Source of the DNA: Gemmataceae bacterium
GTDB taxonomy: Bacteria > Planctomycetota > Planctomycetia > Gemmatales > Gemmataceae
Reading direction: 5' to 3'
DNA: 38,637 nt
NCBI GenBank assembly: GCA_009697105.1
Contig: SIAQ01000043.1
Span: 1 to 38,637 of the forward strand
Part shown: positions 1 through 7,556 of the stretch, piece by piece
How the letters are laid out: every line of letters starts with the position of its first letter
How positions within the stretch are numbered: the first letter of the stretch is position 1
The notes under the pieces: model-generated
The model's input: only the letters and a program-made list of their open reading frames with translations
Databases searched by the model: none
Told to the model about the DNA's origin: nothing
Position numbers and translations under genes: made by a program

Positions 1-223
1 CCGGATACTGCGGCACGAGCACGGCGAGCAGCAAAACCAGCGTATGTGTTTTGGGGACTGGAAGCGCCAAATCCTCAAGTAGCCCCTTCAGATACTTTTC
101 AACGCACTGCTGGCAATGGAAACAGACTCCATCATGCACGGGAACGCCGCTTTGACCCGCTTGCACCGCTAGCACGAAGTCTCCTTCGGCCTTCCTTACC
201 CAAGCCCGCGTCGTTTTTTTCAT
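1..223 (-). CDS. HEPN domain protein, N-terminal part (runs off window)
   Basis: A minus-strand frame opens at ATG 223-221 and stays open to the window edge, giving 74 residues. It begins MKKTTRAWVRKAEGDF and continues with FHCQQCVEKYLKGLLEDL and then KTHTL. This matches the first two helices of HEPN proteins of the HI0074/MNT-partner type, where F-H-x-Q-Q-x-x-E-K-x-x-K is the hallmark. It overlaps the 3' end of the nucleotidyltransferase gene by 92 bp in another frame, which is common for MNT/HEPN pairs and suggests translational coupling. In characterised pairs HEPN is an RNase toxin and MNT an antitoxin that AMPylates it. Whether this pair does so is unknown, because the C-terminal R-x4-6-H catalytic motif would lie outside the window. 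Confidence 0.8.
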   Translation of the reverse strand, partial: MKKTTRAWVRKAEGDFVLAVQAGQSGVPVHDGVCFHCQQCVEKYLKGLLEDLALPVPKTHTLVLLLAVLVPQYP

Positions 224-581
224 ACAGGACCTTGCCTTGCGATAGGATGGTCGTCAAAAACGACTCCTTTTCCGCCAACCGCAATCGAACTTGCTCCGGT
301 TTGCGAACGATCAGATCGGCAGAAAACGGCGCCGTCAATCGATATTGAATGCGCACCGCCTGCTCGTGCTGACTGCGAGTCGGCATAATGACGAGCAAAT
401 CCACATCGCTTCCTTCCGTCGGCGTGCCATAGGCATAGGAGCCGAACAGAACAATCTTCTCCGGGTGAAATTCCTGGGCTATTGCGCGCGCGTACTGGCG
501 AATCACACGCATGGGCACGTCAGCTCCCATGTAAATGCGCTTCGGCGGAAAGGGAAACGGGCTGGGTTGCGTTTTCGCCAT
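132..581 (-). CDS. MNT-type minimal nucleotidyltransferase
   Basis: A 149-residue protein of the DNA polymerase beta-like nucleotidyltransferase fold. The signature is GSYAYGTPTEGSDVDLLV near residues 47-64: Gly-Ser (47-48) for the nucleotide phosphates and the metal-binding pair Asp59/Asp61. Length fits stand-alone MNT proteins. The last 30 residues are basic and low in complexity and lie over the start of the HEPN gene, so the folded domain probably ends near residue 120. A second in-frame ATG (Met18) could be the true start. With the downstream HEPN it forms a two-gene module, either a type VII toxin-antitoxin system (MNT as AMP-transferring antitoxin) or an uncharacterised nucleotide-transfer pair. 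Family assignment is firm; biological role is inferred. Confidence 0.88.
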   Translation of the reverse strand: MAKTQPSPFPFPPKRIYMGADVPMRVIRQYARAIAQEFHPEKIVLFGSYAYGTPTEGSDVDLLVIMPTRSQHEQAVRIQYRLTAPFSADLIVRKPEQVRLRLAEKESFLTTILSQGKVLYEKNDAGLGKEGRRRLRASGASGSKRRSRA

Positions 582-903
582 AGCGGTATTGTATCCGAAC
601 TTGTGCAGGGTTGAAAAATGGTCGTGATACCTTTTACCAGTGGAGATGGAACACCTGTTTGATAACCAGCGGAGAATCTTTGATGATTATACTAATCGCC
701 GAGTATCGGCAAAGAAGAATTTCACGTGCGAGTTGGTGCTGGCGGATAGATTTATGAATTGTACCGACGAGGCTCTGCAATGCTATAATATCACCCTTCA
801 CTCCTGCTCATCAGAGCGGCGACATTGATGCAAACGCTGAAAGGGCAGCACGAACTATCACAAATCATGATACCTTCGTTGCCCACCTTCGGAGCTACTG
901 CGA
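582..903. other. Intergenic region, no convincing gene
   Basis: This stretch lies between the divergently oriented nucleotidyltransferase and PD-(D/E)XK genes. It is more AT-rich than its surroundings and must hold the promoters of both. A 62-codon frame at 640-828 shows no recognisable motif. The GGAG at about 891-894 sits eight bases before ATG 904 and supports that start for the nuclease gene. Confidence 0.5.
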
Positions 904-1875
904 ATGGGTTTTATCCTCGATGCAATCAAGGGGTCTCATGCGGGCAACTCCGAAGATCGACTTACGCAAGTGTTCTGTGCATGCTTTAACACAAGTTTAA
1001 GGTTCCGCCAGGTGTTTTTGCGGTTCATCGGTTACAAGACTGGTGCGGGGCATTTTCGCGCTCGCACCCAAGAGCAGTATGCGATTAGTGGCACAGCCTG
1101 CCGCGCTGACATCTTGGTGGGAAAACCGGAATGTCAGCCCGCGATTGTAGTGGAAAACAAGATTGATTGTCCACTCACGGCTCGTCAGCTCAAGAACTAC
1201 AATCGAGTGCACGACTTCCGCGATGCTCGAAAGATTGCGCTCGTGAAACACTATTTTGAGATGGAGCGTATTCCTGGCTGGAAAATTCTGCATTGGGCAG
1301 ATTTTCACTCTAAGTTGGCGGCATGCTTGCCGACAAGTTCGTCAATTGATTCATTCGTACTCGGTGAATTCGCCGAGATGCTGGAGGAATTAGGAATGGC
1401 CCGAGTTTTGGTAATTGAGCGGAAACGCCTTCAGGAACTCGCGAAGTTTATGAAAGCCGTCCGAGACCCCAAGCCAAACCAGAAGCTCGGCAGAGTTTCG
1501 CCATTCGAAACAGCTGTCGATTACCTCCGCATGCTCGAAGACATAGTTACTCAGATTCGCGAGGAACCGCTTTTCCGCAAGCGCCTTGGGAAAACGGCAA
1601 GATTTGCACCTTGGCTCACGTATTGGTATGACCAAGATCCAAAGGAGCGACATCCATGCCTAGGCGTCGAAATCCATCTGCAAAAGGCGCATAAGGGCGT
1701 GGCGAGAATTTGCACAGGCATTCTGTTTGAATGCGATAGTGGCACGCTTACAGTCCAATCGTATACGTGCGACAAGTCGGGGAGTTTTCTGGACGAGAAG
1801 GTTCACAAAGGTGACCTGCGCTTTGAGTCATACGCCAAAAGTGTGATTAGTTACTGGAAGGATCAACTAGCGTAA
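904..1875 (+). CDS. PD-(D/E)XK nuclease family protein (PDDEXK_4-like)
   Basis: A 323-residue protein. The region around residues 58-103 carries a restriction-endonuclease-like core: an acidic residue in RADILV, then the strand AIVVENKID with the E-x-K catalytic half-motif, followed by QLKNYNRV, the Q-x3-Y type element after the core in this superfamily. This is the arrangement of the PDDEXK_4 family (PF14281), whose members are often in accessory or defence loci. The C-terminal half (from about residue 170) has no domain I recognise; it contains WLTYWY and PCLGVEIHL, possibly a beta-rich recognition part. No methyltransferase or ATPase partner is adjacent, so the substrate cannot be inferred. 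It diverges from the MNT/HEPN pair. Confidence 0.75.
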   Translation: MGFILDAIKGSHAGNSEDRLTQVFCACFNTSLRFRQVFLRFIGYKTGAGHFRARTQEQYAISGTACRADILVGKPECQPAIVVENKIDCPLTARQLKNYNRVHDFRDARKIALVKHYFEMERIPGWKILHWADFHSKLAACLPTSSSIDSFVLGEFAEMLEELGMARVLVIERKRLQELAKFMKAVRDPKPNQKLGRVSPFETAVDYLRMLEDIVTQIREEPLFRKRLGKTARFAPWLTYWYDQDPKERHPCLGVEIHLQKAHKGVARICTGILFECDSGTLTVQSYTCDKSGSFLDEKVHKGDLRFESYAKSVISYWKDQLA

Positions 1876-2060
1876 GCTTGATGCGAATTTGCGTCTGTAT
1901 GCTCGCACGTTACGGACAGTCGGGTGCAAGTACCTGTTGTCGGTGCCGCGTCACTTCGACGAATGCGGCAACAATCCCAAGGCTTCGGAGTACCTCAGCC
2001 CTCACCTTCGCCTTGAATGTGATCAGCGTGTCCATTTCTCGACGTAAGCACTTTGTTTGT

Positions 2061-2432
2061 CTACTTCGGAAACGAAAACGTCCCCGTGTTTTTGTCAAAT
2101 TCGGGCCGCTTCACTGGCTGCACCCCGAGTGCCTTGTAGAGCGCGTTGGCGGCGACGAAAGCAATGACGACATTCGTGGTATCCACGGCGTGGCCGCCGA
2201 TTGAAAGTACACGGACACGGCCGCCTTTCGGAAAGAGCGATCGTCGGGTAATATGATCGAGTGCGTAGTCGATCCCAAACGATGCCCCGGTTCGCCATTC
2301 GGCGGAAATCGACGGGTCAAAGTCCACGGTCACGCTGCCGCCGCGGTCCTCCGCTTCGGCTTCAAGTGATATCTTGCCGAAATAGCCCTTGCCTCCGACC
2401 TGCACGGCGAGTTTTTCGTCGGCTCTCCCCAT
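2061..2432 (-). CDS. Hypothetical protein, 123 aa
   Basis: An unrecognised small soluble protein beginning MGRADEKLAVQVGGKGYF. The start at ATG 2432 is chosen over an in-frame ATG 57 bases upstream because an excellent Shine-Dalgarno sequence (AAAGGAGG) precedes it by six bases. The N-terminal half looks beta-rich and acidic (SLEAEAEDRGGSVTVDFDP). A central hydrophobic stretch, NVVIAFVAANALYKALG, could be an amphipathic or buried helix. No signal peptide or catalytic motif is visible. It begins 31 bases after the stop of the 126-residue unknown gene and, with it, lies downstream of inositol-phosphate synthase on the same strand, so the three may be co-transcribed. Function unknown. Confidence 0.6.
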   Translation of the reverse strand: MGRADEKLAVQVGGKGYFGKISLEAEAEDRGGSVTVDFDPSISAEWRTGASFGIDYALDHITRRSLFPKGGRVRVLSIGGHAVDTTNVVIAFVAANALYKALGVQPVKRPEFDKNTGTFSFPK

Positions 2433-2438
2433 GATCAG

Positions 2439-2446
2439 CCTCCTTT
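2439..2446 (-). promoter_or_regulatory. Strong Shine-Dalgarno that sets the start at 2432
   Basis: On the minus strand the sequence AAAGGAGG lies six bases before ATG 2432. It is one of the best anti-SD matches in the window and excludes the longer upstream start for this frame. Confidence 0.7.
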
Positions 2447-2463
2447 GGTTTTCTCTATTCATC

Positions 2464-2844
2464 TTAATCGACGTGCAACTCGATACCAAGCGCTTTCACG
2501 CCTTCTGGCGTCAGTAATCTTCCGTTGAGATAGAAGAGCGTATTGTCCAGCCAATCTTGATTCCGAACGATTTGCTGAAGTTCCCAGGCGGTGTAACGAT
2601 CGACCCAAAAATCGGGATCGCCGTTCAGGGCAACGGAGATATCGAGACCCGTGAGATCGAAATGAAATCGTCCGCCGAGAGCTAATGTTTTCGCCAATGT
2701 CTGTTTGAACGCCTGCCCCCAAGATTCTTCGGTCTCGTCATACAACCCCAGTTCGCGCCATTGCGACATGTAAGCCGCGTTCACTTTGGCGGCAAATGCC
2801 TCCAGCCCGTGTTCTTGCATTCCTAACGCAATGTCACGATTCAT
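2464..2844 (-). CDS. Hypothetical protein, 126 aa
   Basis: A small protein I do not recognise, starting MNRDIALGMQEHGLEAF. It has an acidic, aromatic-rich middle (QWRELGLYDETEESWGQ), a segment HFDLTGLDISVALNGDPDFWVDRYTA (read as two pieces), and a C-terminal NTLFYLNGRLLTPEGVKALG. No signal peptide, membrane helix or catalytic motif is evident, so a cytoplasmic globular protein is likely. It starts 37 bases after the stop of myo-inositol-1-phosphate synthase and ends 31 bases before the next small gene, consistent with one operon. Only a weak ribosome-binding sequence (GAGAAG) precedes the ATG. It could belong to an immunity-type or accessory family, but nothing in the sequence proves this. 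Confidence 0.6.
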   Translation of the reverse strand: MNRDIALGMQEHGLEAFAAKVNAAYMSQWRELGLYDETEESWGQAFKQTLAKTLALGGRFHFDLTGLDISVALNGDPDFWVDRYTAWELQQIVRNQDWLDNTLFYLNGRLLTPEGVKALGIELHVD

Positions 2845-2881
2845 GAATACTTCTCATGCACCGAATTGTGGAGCAGCGCCA

Positions 2882-4084
2882 TCACCCCTTCACCTTCGCC
2901 ACGTATGCCGCGAGCATGTCCATTTGCTCGAAGAAGTCGTGTTGGTCGCAGCCCATGGGGCTTTTGAAGAAGCATGCCAGGTGCTTGAGCACGCCGGATT
3001 CGCCGCGGCGTTGGGCCAAGAGCGTCAGGCGGACGATGTCGAGTAGCAGCGGGGCGGCGAGGAGCGAGTCGCAGCCTTGCCAGATGAATTGCAGGATCAT
3101 CTTGGTGCCGAGGAAGCCCTGGTAGTGAATGTGATTCCATGCCGTCTTCCAGTCATCGAGCGACTGGATGTACTCGATCGAGACATGCGTTTGCGGTTTG
3201 TAGCCGACGATGGAACTGACGACTTGATCTTTGGTTTGAATCTTGGATGCCTTGTTGACGGGATCATCGAGCACGACGCCGTCGCGGTTGCCGAAGATGT
3301 TGTGGCCGACCCAGCTGAGGACCTTGAAGTTGCGATGGCGGAACATCGGTGCGAGGACGGTCTTCATGAGCGTCTCGCCGGTCTTGCCGTCTTTGCCGCT
3401 GACGGAGGCTTTGCGTTCCTCGGCGAGTTGTATGGCGGCGGGAAAGGAGGAACCGAGCGATGGCGTGAAGTTGATGTAAGAGATGCCGAGATCGAGTGCC
3501 GCCCAACCGTAAAGGGCACTGGCGGGGATGCTGGCGTCCTTCGTGTCGAGCAAGGCGCGGAACTTGGCGATGCTGGTGTAGGCGTCGCTGAGTTCTTTCG
3601 GCGGTTCGGTGGAGGTGACATTGGCGACGACGACTTGATCCAACTTGTTCGCCTCGCGGAAGGCACGCAGGTCGGCCTGGATGCGTTCCACCGCTTCGCG
3701 CGGCGTGGCGACGCGCTGCACATCGGGGTGATCGGCGAGTTTGCTGATTGTGGGACCAGAGCCGAGGATGGTGCCGGGCTTGACGTTTGCGGTCCATTTT
3801 TCGAGATCGGGCGTGCAGGCCTGGATCATCGCTTCGGAGAAGACGTTCGAGCGCTGATGCAGATCACGCACCGCTTCGACGTAACTGCTTTTGCGAATCT
3901 CGTGGCCGCCGACGACGAACGTGTCGAAATCGTCGAGTTCGACGCCGTCGAAGAGCGGCGATGCCGTTACGAGGCTAGTGGTATCGGTAAGTTTACGGCT
4001 AAGAGCCGAGAGGCCGAGAACTGCTGTGGAGCAGACGCCTCCGAGGGCGCCTATGAGCCAAAGGCCGACGCGACGTTGTGTCAT
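2882..4084 (-). CDS. ino1: Myo-inositol-1-phosphate synthase (inositol-3-phosphate synthase)
   Basis: A 400-residue protein of the bacterial inositol-3-phosphate synthase family, which converts glucose 6-phosphate to 1D-myo-inositol 3-phosphate in an NAD-dependent reaction. The N-terminus (RRVGLWLIGALGGVCSTAVLG) is the Rossmann nucleotide-binding segment. Central signatures are SYINFTPS, the lysine-rich GKDGKTGETLMKTVLAPMF, and WVGHNIFGNRDGVVLDDP, all typical of the catalytic domain. Length is close to the usual bacterial form. The product feeds inositol-containing lipids or solutes; planctomycetes commonly keep this gene. The NAD loop reads GALGGVCSTA, with Cys where a second Gly is usual, a tolerable change. 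Two small unknown genes follow within 40 bases. The start at 4084 has only a weak ribosome-binding site. Confidence 0.9.
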   Translation of the reverse strand: MTQRRVGLWLIGALGGVCSTAVLGLSALSRKLTDTTSLVTASPLFDGVELDDFDTFVVGGHEIRKSSYVEAVRDLHQRSNVFSEAMIQACTPDLEKWTANVKPGTILGSGPTISKLADHPDVQRVATPREAVERIQADLRAFREANKLDQVVVANVTSTEPPKELSDAYTSIAKFRALLDTKDASIPASALYGWAALDLGISYINFTPSLGSSFPAAIQLAEERKASVSGKDGKTGETLMKTVLAPMFRHRNFKVLSWVGHNIFGNRDGVVLDDPVNKASKIQTKDQVVSSIVGYKPQTHVSIEYIQSLDDWKTAWNHIHYQGFLGTKMILQFIWQGCDSLLAAPLLLDIVRLTLLAQRRGESGVLKHLACFFKSPMGCDQHDFFEQMDMLAAYVAKVKG

Positions 4085-4244
4085 GTGAGGAATCTTTCAT
4101 CAGGTTTGCGCAGGGTTTCATCAACCGAAACGCAGCAAAGGTCGGTGGGAGCAAGCGGGGTACTCGTCATTCTCGGAACTTCCCCCGCTCAGGTCAAGCA
4201 TTCCCATTCCAGTTGGCAATGCTTCGCTGACGTGTTGAACCGTT

Positions 4245-4568
4245 TTATGCCCTCTCCTCCACAGCAAATTTGGTTCCAACGAAATGAGGCCCTTGGATTC
4301 TTTCGGATCGAATTGCGGAGAAAACGCGTTCCATATTGCGCAGTTCGTGCGGCTCCCAGACGCGGGCCTGGAATACGATCGTCGAGTCGAGCACCGTATC
4401 GGGCGTTTGTGCAAACTCCACTGGCAGGCCGCGTGGAATATAATCCGTGGTCTGTGGTAATAACCATCGCCCACGGGCCACTGGCTGTCGTATATACCTC
4501 GAGCGGTCAGGAAGGACATCATGCTCCTTGAGGTGGTGAGGCGTGATTTTTTTCTTGCTTTGTGTCAT
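4245..4568 (-). CDS. Possible small hypothetical protein, 107 aa
   Basis: The frame beginning MTQSKKKITPHHLKEHDVL and ending TKFAVEERA stays open for 107 codons. It has ordinary amino-acid composition, including segments such as TPDTVLDSTIVFQARVWEPH and ELRNMERVFSAI. There is no clear ribosome-binding site before ATG 4568, an upstream in-frame ATG exists at 4667, and no family is recognised. It may be a real lineage-specific gene or a chance open frame. If real it is a stand-alone gene read towards ino1. Confidence 0.25.
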   Translation of the reverse strand: MTQSKKKITPHHLKEHDVLPDRSRYIRQPVARGRWLLPQTTDYIPRGLPVEFAQTPDTVLDSTIVFQARVWEPHELRNMERVFSAIRSERIQGPHFVGTKFAVEERA

Positions 4569-4986
4569 TTCGATTTGCAACGCGGGTTCAGTGCGGGTAC
4601 AATGCGCGACATCGGTGCGCCCGGCCTTGCCGCTGCCATACGAAGGATGGGAAATTGGCTTTCCCAAGCCCTGAACCTTCTCGGCGTGCCGCAGGCTGAA
4701 TAATCAAACCGCCCTGCCGGAAGCGGAAATTGTGGCGCCAAACTGACAGCCTGCACTGGGCTTTCATCGGACATTTCCAACATGGCCAAGGGGGGGTATC
4801 CCAAATAGCATGGCCATTCTTGACCATTTTGGAATGGTTATGTCAGACCGTCGCTTGCGCTGGTATATTGGTTTCATCCACTTACCGGCTCTGAAGACGT
4901 GTGCACGTTCGCGAGATTGCCCCCCTGCCACGTCCCATGTCACGGCACGAAAAAACGCAACGCGCCAAGTTTTCGTATCCGACGGC

Positions 4987-5015
4987 TTTCCGAATGGGAC
5001 ATGCGCTCTTATAAT
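4987..5015 (+). promoter_or_regulatory. Putative sigma70 promoter for secG-yicC-gmk-rpoZ
   Basis: A perfect -10 hexamer TATAAT lies at 5010-5015 with a weak -35 (TTTCCG, 4987-4992) at a 17-base spacing. Transcription would begin near 5022, giving a 5' leader of about 35 bases before the secG ATG. The -35 matches only three of six consensus bases, so this is a moderate prediction. Confidence 0.45.
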
Positions 5016-5055
5016 TATCCTTTGCCGAATGTAGAATTCTTGGAGGGATTACGTC

Positions 5056-5352
5056 ATGCCTTGGGGTTTGATTGCGACACTATTAAATTTGATCCTTATT
5101 CCGATGAGCATCTTTCTCGTTGGATTAGTTCTGATTCAGCGCGGCAAAGGCGGCGGTTTGATCGGTGCCCTTGGTGGCGCCGGCGGGTCCAGCCCGTTCG
5201 GTTCGCGTGCCGGCGACCAGTTCACGCGGCTGACGATCTACATCGCCATCGGTTGGCTGCTGATCACGATGATCCAGGTTAAGGCTATCCAAAACGACAA
5301 CATGGAACAACGACCGCGTGGCGCATTCGCGCGGCAAGGCGGCGGTGAATAG
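5056..5352 (+). CDS. secG: Preprotein translocase subunit SecG
   Basis: A 98-residue inner-membrane protein of the SecYEG translocon. The first helix (LIATLLNLILIPMSIFLVGLVL, read as two halves) is followed by the SecG hallmark loop IQRGKGGGLIGALGG with the glycine-rich segment and GSRAGDQFTRLT, then a second helix (IYIAIGWLLITMIQV). The tail is short and charged. SecG assists SecA-driven translocation by membrane insertion cycles and is not essential in E. coli. The start is supported by GGAGGG upstream of ATG 5056. It heads a same-strand cluster with yicC, gmk and rpoZ; a long palindrome lies between secG and yicC. Confidence 0.93.
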   Translation: MPWGLIATLLNLILIPMSIFLVGLVLIQRGKGGGLIGALGGAGGSSPFGSRAGDQFTRLTIYIAIGWLLITMIQVKAIQNDNMEQRPRGAFARQGGGE

Positions 5353-5393
5353 GCAATTCAAAACGTTGCCGTTCGTTATTTGTCTGCTTTTCC

Positions 5394-5468
5394 GAGCCGC
5401 GACCGTTAGTGAGCGGCCGACTGGATGCCGTGTGCACGCTGTCGACCGCTCACTAACGGTCGCGGCTC
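5394..5468. repeat. Family A palindrome (23-bp arms) between secG and yicC
   Basis: Left arm 5394-5416 and right arm 5446-5468 are perfect reverse complements beginning GAGCCGCGACCGTTAGTGAG. The loop is about 29 bases and itself begins and ends with a further CGAC/GTCG pairing. Two relatives, with AAGG in place of TTAG, occur at 12549-12625 and 21813-21897. It could fold into a strong RNA hairpin in the secG-yicC transcript. Confidence 0.9.
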
Positions 5469-5533
5469 AGAATCCGTCCGGAAAAGCGACATTTCCCACC
5501 GTGCGAAGTATTACGAAACAGACCGAGGTTCAT

Positions 5534-6424
5534 GTGCTGTTGAGTATGACGGGATATGGCGAGGCTGCTTTTCAAAGCGATACGCTTACGCTTTCGCTGG
5601 AGCTTCGCGCTGTCAACAACCGCTACTTGAAGGTCTCGTTGCGCGCTCCCGAGCCGTATCACTTGCTTGAAGCCGATTTTGAGCGCGTTATCCGCAAAAC
5701 GATCAAGCGTGGCACGGTCCAGGTGCATCTGCGTTGTGCCCATCAAGCCTCTGCGGACGAATACCGCATCAACGCGGTTGCGCTGCAGAGCTATACCACG
5801 CAAATCCGCAACGCCTGTGAGAATCTTGGGCTAAACGACGGCGGACTGTCGATCCTGTCGCAAGTGCTGACCTTGCCCGGCGTCATCCCCGGTTCCGCCG
5901 GCGCGTCGCAACAGATGCACGAAGATTGGCCCGTTATCGAGCAAACGCTCACGCAAGCCGTCGATCGCTTGCAAAAAATGCGTAGAGACGAAGGCGCTGC
6001 CATGGCGCACGAGATGCTAAGCCTGAACGATCAGATCGCCAAGCACTTGGACGTTATTCGCCAACGTATCCACGAAGTCACGGCTTCGTTTCGCGATCGG
6101 CTCTATGAACGTGTCAAATCGTTAATCAGCGAACACGACGTGCAGATCGACCGTAATGATCTTATTCGCGAAGTCGCCATTTTCGCCGAGCGTAGCGACA
6201 TCGCCGAGGAGGTTGTTCGGCTGTCCACGCACCTGACGCATTTTCAGGAGATCACGAAAGAAACGGACAGTCCTGGCAAAAAGCTCGACTTCCTGATCCA
6301 GGAAATGTTCCGTGAAACCAATACGATCGGCTCCAAGGCGAGCGATGTCGGTATCTCCAAGCAGGTCGTCGAGATCAAGGGCACGCTGGAAAAAATGCGC
6401 GAGTTGATTCAGAACGTGGAATAG
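5534..6424 (+). CDS. yicC: YicC family endoribonuclease
   Basis: A 296-residue protein with the two-part YicC architecture. The N-terminal YicC_N domain opens MLLSMTGYGEAAF and includes ELRAVNNRYLKVSLRAP. The C-terminal DUF1732 domain ends in the very conserved run FLIQEMFRETNTIGSKASD followed by IKGTLEKMRELIQNVE. E. coli YicC is an endoribonuclease implicated in sRNA turnover. The GTG start at 5534 gives the family-typical N-terminus; a longer in-frame opening to 5318 would run through a palindromic repeat and is unlikely. GAGG lies just upstream. The stop is 16 bases before gmk, so the two are probably co-transcribed, an arrangement common across bacteria. Confidence 0.92.
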   Translation: MLLSMTGYGEAAFQSDTLTLSLELRAVNNRYLKVSLRAPEPYHLLEADFERVIRKTIKRGTVQVHLRCAHQASADEYRINAVALQSYTTQIRNACENLGLNDGGLSILSQVLTLPGVIPGSAGASQQMHEDWPVIEQTLTQAVDRLQKMRRDEGAAMAHEMLSLNDQIAKHLDVIRQRIHEVTASFRDRLYERVKSLISEHDVQIDRNDLIREVAIFAERSDIAEEVVRLSTHLTHFQEITKETDSPGKKLDFLIQEMFRETNTIGSKASDVGISKQVVEIKGTLEKMRELIQNVE

Positions 6425-6440
6425 GCAGGCTCGCGATACC

Positions 6441-7007
6441 ATGGCTCCTCTCATCATCGTGTCGGGTCCGAGCGGGTGTGGGAAATCGACGATTATCCAT
6501 CGCCTGCTGAACGAACAACATGTGCCGTTGCGATTGTCGGTGTCGGTAACGACGCGCAAGCCAAGGCCGGGCGAACAGGCGGGCGTCGACTATCATTACT
6601 GGAGCGTGCCGGAGTTTGAGAAAGCCAAAGACGCAGGTCGATTTTTGGAATGGGCCCAGGCGCATACCAACTACTATGGTACGCTCGAAGACGACGTAGG
6701 GCCTTGGCGTGCGAAAGGCGTCGGCGTCGTGTTAGACATCGACGTGCAAGGCTGGGAACAGGTGATGCGACGTTGCCCCGATGCGGTATCGGTATTTGTC
6801 CGCACCACAAGTTTGGCGACGCTGGAAACAAGGCTGCGAGGCCGGGCGACCGAATCCGAGGACGCAATCCAACGTCGGCTTCAGACCGCGCAAATCGAGC
6901 TGGCGCGTGCGGATGCCTACGATCACCAGATTGTCAACGACGAGCTGGAAACCGCGATTGCTGAGGTGCGTACGATCATCGCCTCGGCTTTTGCCGCGAA
7001 ACAATAA
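6441..7007 (+). CDS. gmk: Guanylate kinase
   Basis: A 188-residue guanylate kinase that converts GMP to GDP with ATP. The P-loop GPSGCGKST sits at residues 9-17. The GMP-binding segment [19 protein letters not shown] carries the conserved SxTTRxPRxGE signature, and the lid/core strand [16 protein letters not shown] follows. The C-terminal RL-containing helix and [12 protein letters not shown] complete the family pattern. Length is slightly shorter than E. coli Gmk (207 aa) but normal. It follows yicC by 16 bases and precedes rpoZ, the classic yicC-gmk-rpoZ order. Confidence 0.95.
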   Translation: MAPLIIVSGPSGCGKSTIIHRLLNEQHVPLRLSVSVTTRKPRPGEQAGVDYHYWSVPEFEKAKDAGRFLEWAQAHTNYYGTLEDDVGPWRAKGVGVVLDIDVQGWEQVMRRCPDAVSVFVRTTSLATLETRLRGRATESEDAIQRRLQTAQIELARADAYDHQIVNDELETAIAEVRTIIASAFAAKQ

Positions 7008-7010
7008 AAA

Positions 7011-7039
7011 TGTGGGACGACGCGGAGCGTCGGGCCACA
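7011..7039. repeat. Short two-part hairpin between gmk and rpoZ
   Basis: TGTGG (7011-7015) pairs with CCACA (7035-7039), and inside it CGACGC (7018-7023) pairs with GCGTCG (7027-7032) around a GGA loop. It begins three bases after the gmk stop. There is no T-tract, so it is more likely an RNA-stability or REP-like element than a terminator. Confidence 0.7.
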
Positions 7040-7075
7040 AAGAGTCGATACGAGAGATTTTTTAAGGGAGATTCC

Positions 7076-7360
7076 ATGCTGGATGAACTGAAAGAAGAAG
7101 GCATTGTCAACAAACTCGGCGGGCGATTTAAGCTGTCGACGCTGATTCAAAAACGCATGGTCGCGCTCAACAATGGGGCGCGCCCCATGGTCGATATGAA
7201 GACGCCTGACAAGATGTCAATCGTCATCCAGGAAATCCTTCAGGACAAAATTTTCCTCGACCAATCAGGCAACCTGGCGACCCGCGGCATCACCGCTGGC
7301 GATGCCGTCCGCCGCGCCATGCTGACCGACATCTCCGATTTGAGCGGTTCGGACGACTGA
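7076..7360 (+). CDS. rpoZ: DNA-directed RNA polymerase subunit omega
   Basis: A 94-residue omega-like subunit. The segment [20 protein letters not shown] with [10 protein letters not shown] matches the omega core (usually G-x-R-x-x-L-x3-x-x-x-R-x-x-x-L-x-x-G), which helps assemble beta' in RNA polymerase. The C-terminal part ([21 protein letters not shown]) is somewhat divergent from proteobacterial omega. AAGGGAG lies six bases before ATG 7076, which fixes the start and excludes an upstream in-frame ATG at 7010 inside the hairpin. It is the last gene of the secG-yicC-gmk-rpoZ cluster; a large palindrome follows its stop. Confidence 0.88.
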   Translation: MLDELKEEGIVNKLGGRFKLSTLIQKRMVALNNGARPMVDMKTPDKMSIVIQEILQDKIFLDQSGNLATRGITAGDAVRRAMLTDISDLSGSDD

Positions 7361-7430
7361 TTTGACAGGCGCTAGCTCGTAGGTTCGGCTTTCCAGCCTG
7401 ACGTACCTAGTGGTGCGAAAAGGCAGAGTT

Positions 7431-7494
7431 GACAGGTCCGTGGGGCCAGGATTTCCACAGCCTGGCCAGGCTGGAAAGCCTGGCCCCACCTGTC
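7431..7494. repeat. Palindrome downstream of rpoZ
   Basis: GACAGGTCCGTGGGGCCAGG (7431-7450) pairs with CCTGGCCCCACCTGTC (7479-7494) with a three-base bulge. TTCCAGCCTG upstream (7391-7400) also pairs with CAGGCTGGAA in the loop, so alternative folds exist. It probably ends or protects the rpoZ transcript, though no T-tract follows. Confidence 0.75.
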
Positions 7495-7556
7495 AAATCA
7501 AGGTGGTCGGGCCACTAGCGCTGTCGCATTAATATGCGGATTTCGGGAGACTCGTT

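Larger units (their letters stand above)
4085..5055. other. Long intergenic region between ino1 and secG
   Basis: Nearly 1 kb separates the divergent ino1 and secG genes. Several overlapping minus-strand frames exist (4121-4522, 4189-4467, 4245-4667). None has a recognisable domain and they mutually overlap, so at most one is real. The most protein-like is listed separately (4245-4568). The part from about 4700 to 5055 holds the inferred secG promoter and no other feature I can name. Confidence 0.5.

Noticed and set aside
640..828. 62-codon plus-strand frame
   Set aside because: No motif, and composition (Cys, Asn, His-rich end) is not protein-like; retained only as part of the intergenic note.
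3077..4531. Long plus-strand frame of 484 codons
   Set aside because: It is antisense to inositol-phosphate synthase and its residues follow from the codon pattern of that gene; no domain is visible.
5318..5533. N-terminal extension of YicC
   Set aside because: The extension is translated from a family A palindrome and overlaps secG; the family begins with the MLLSMTGYG segment.
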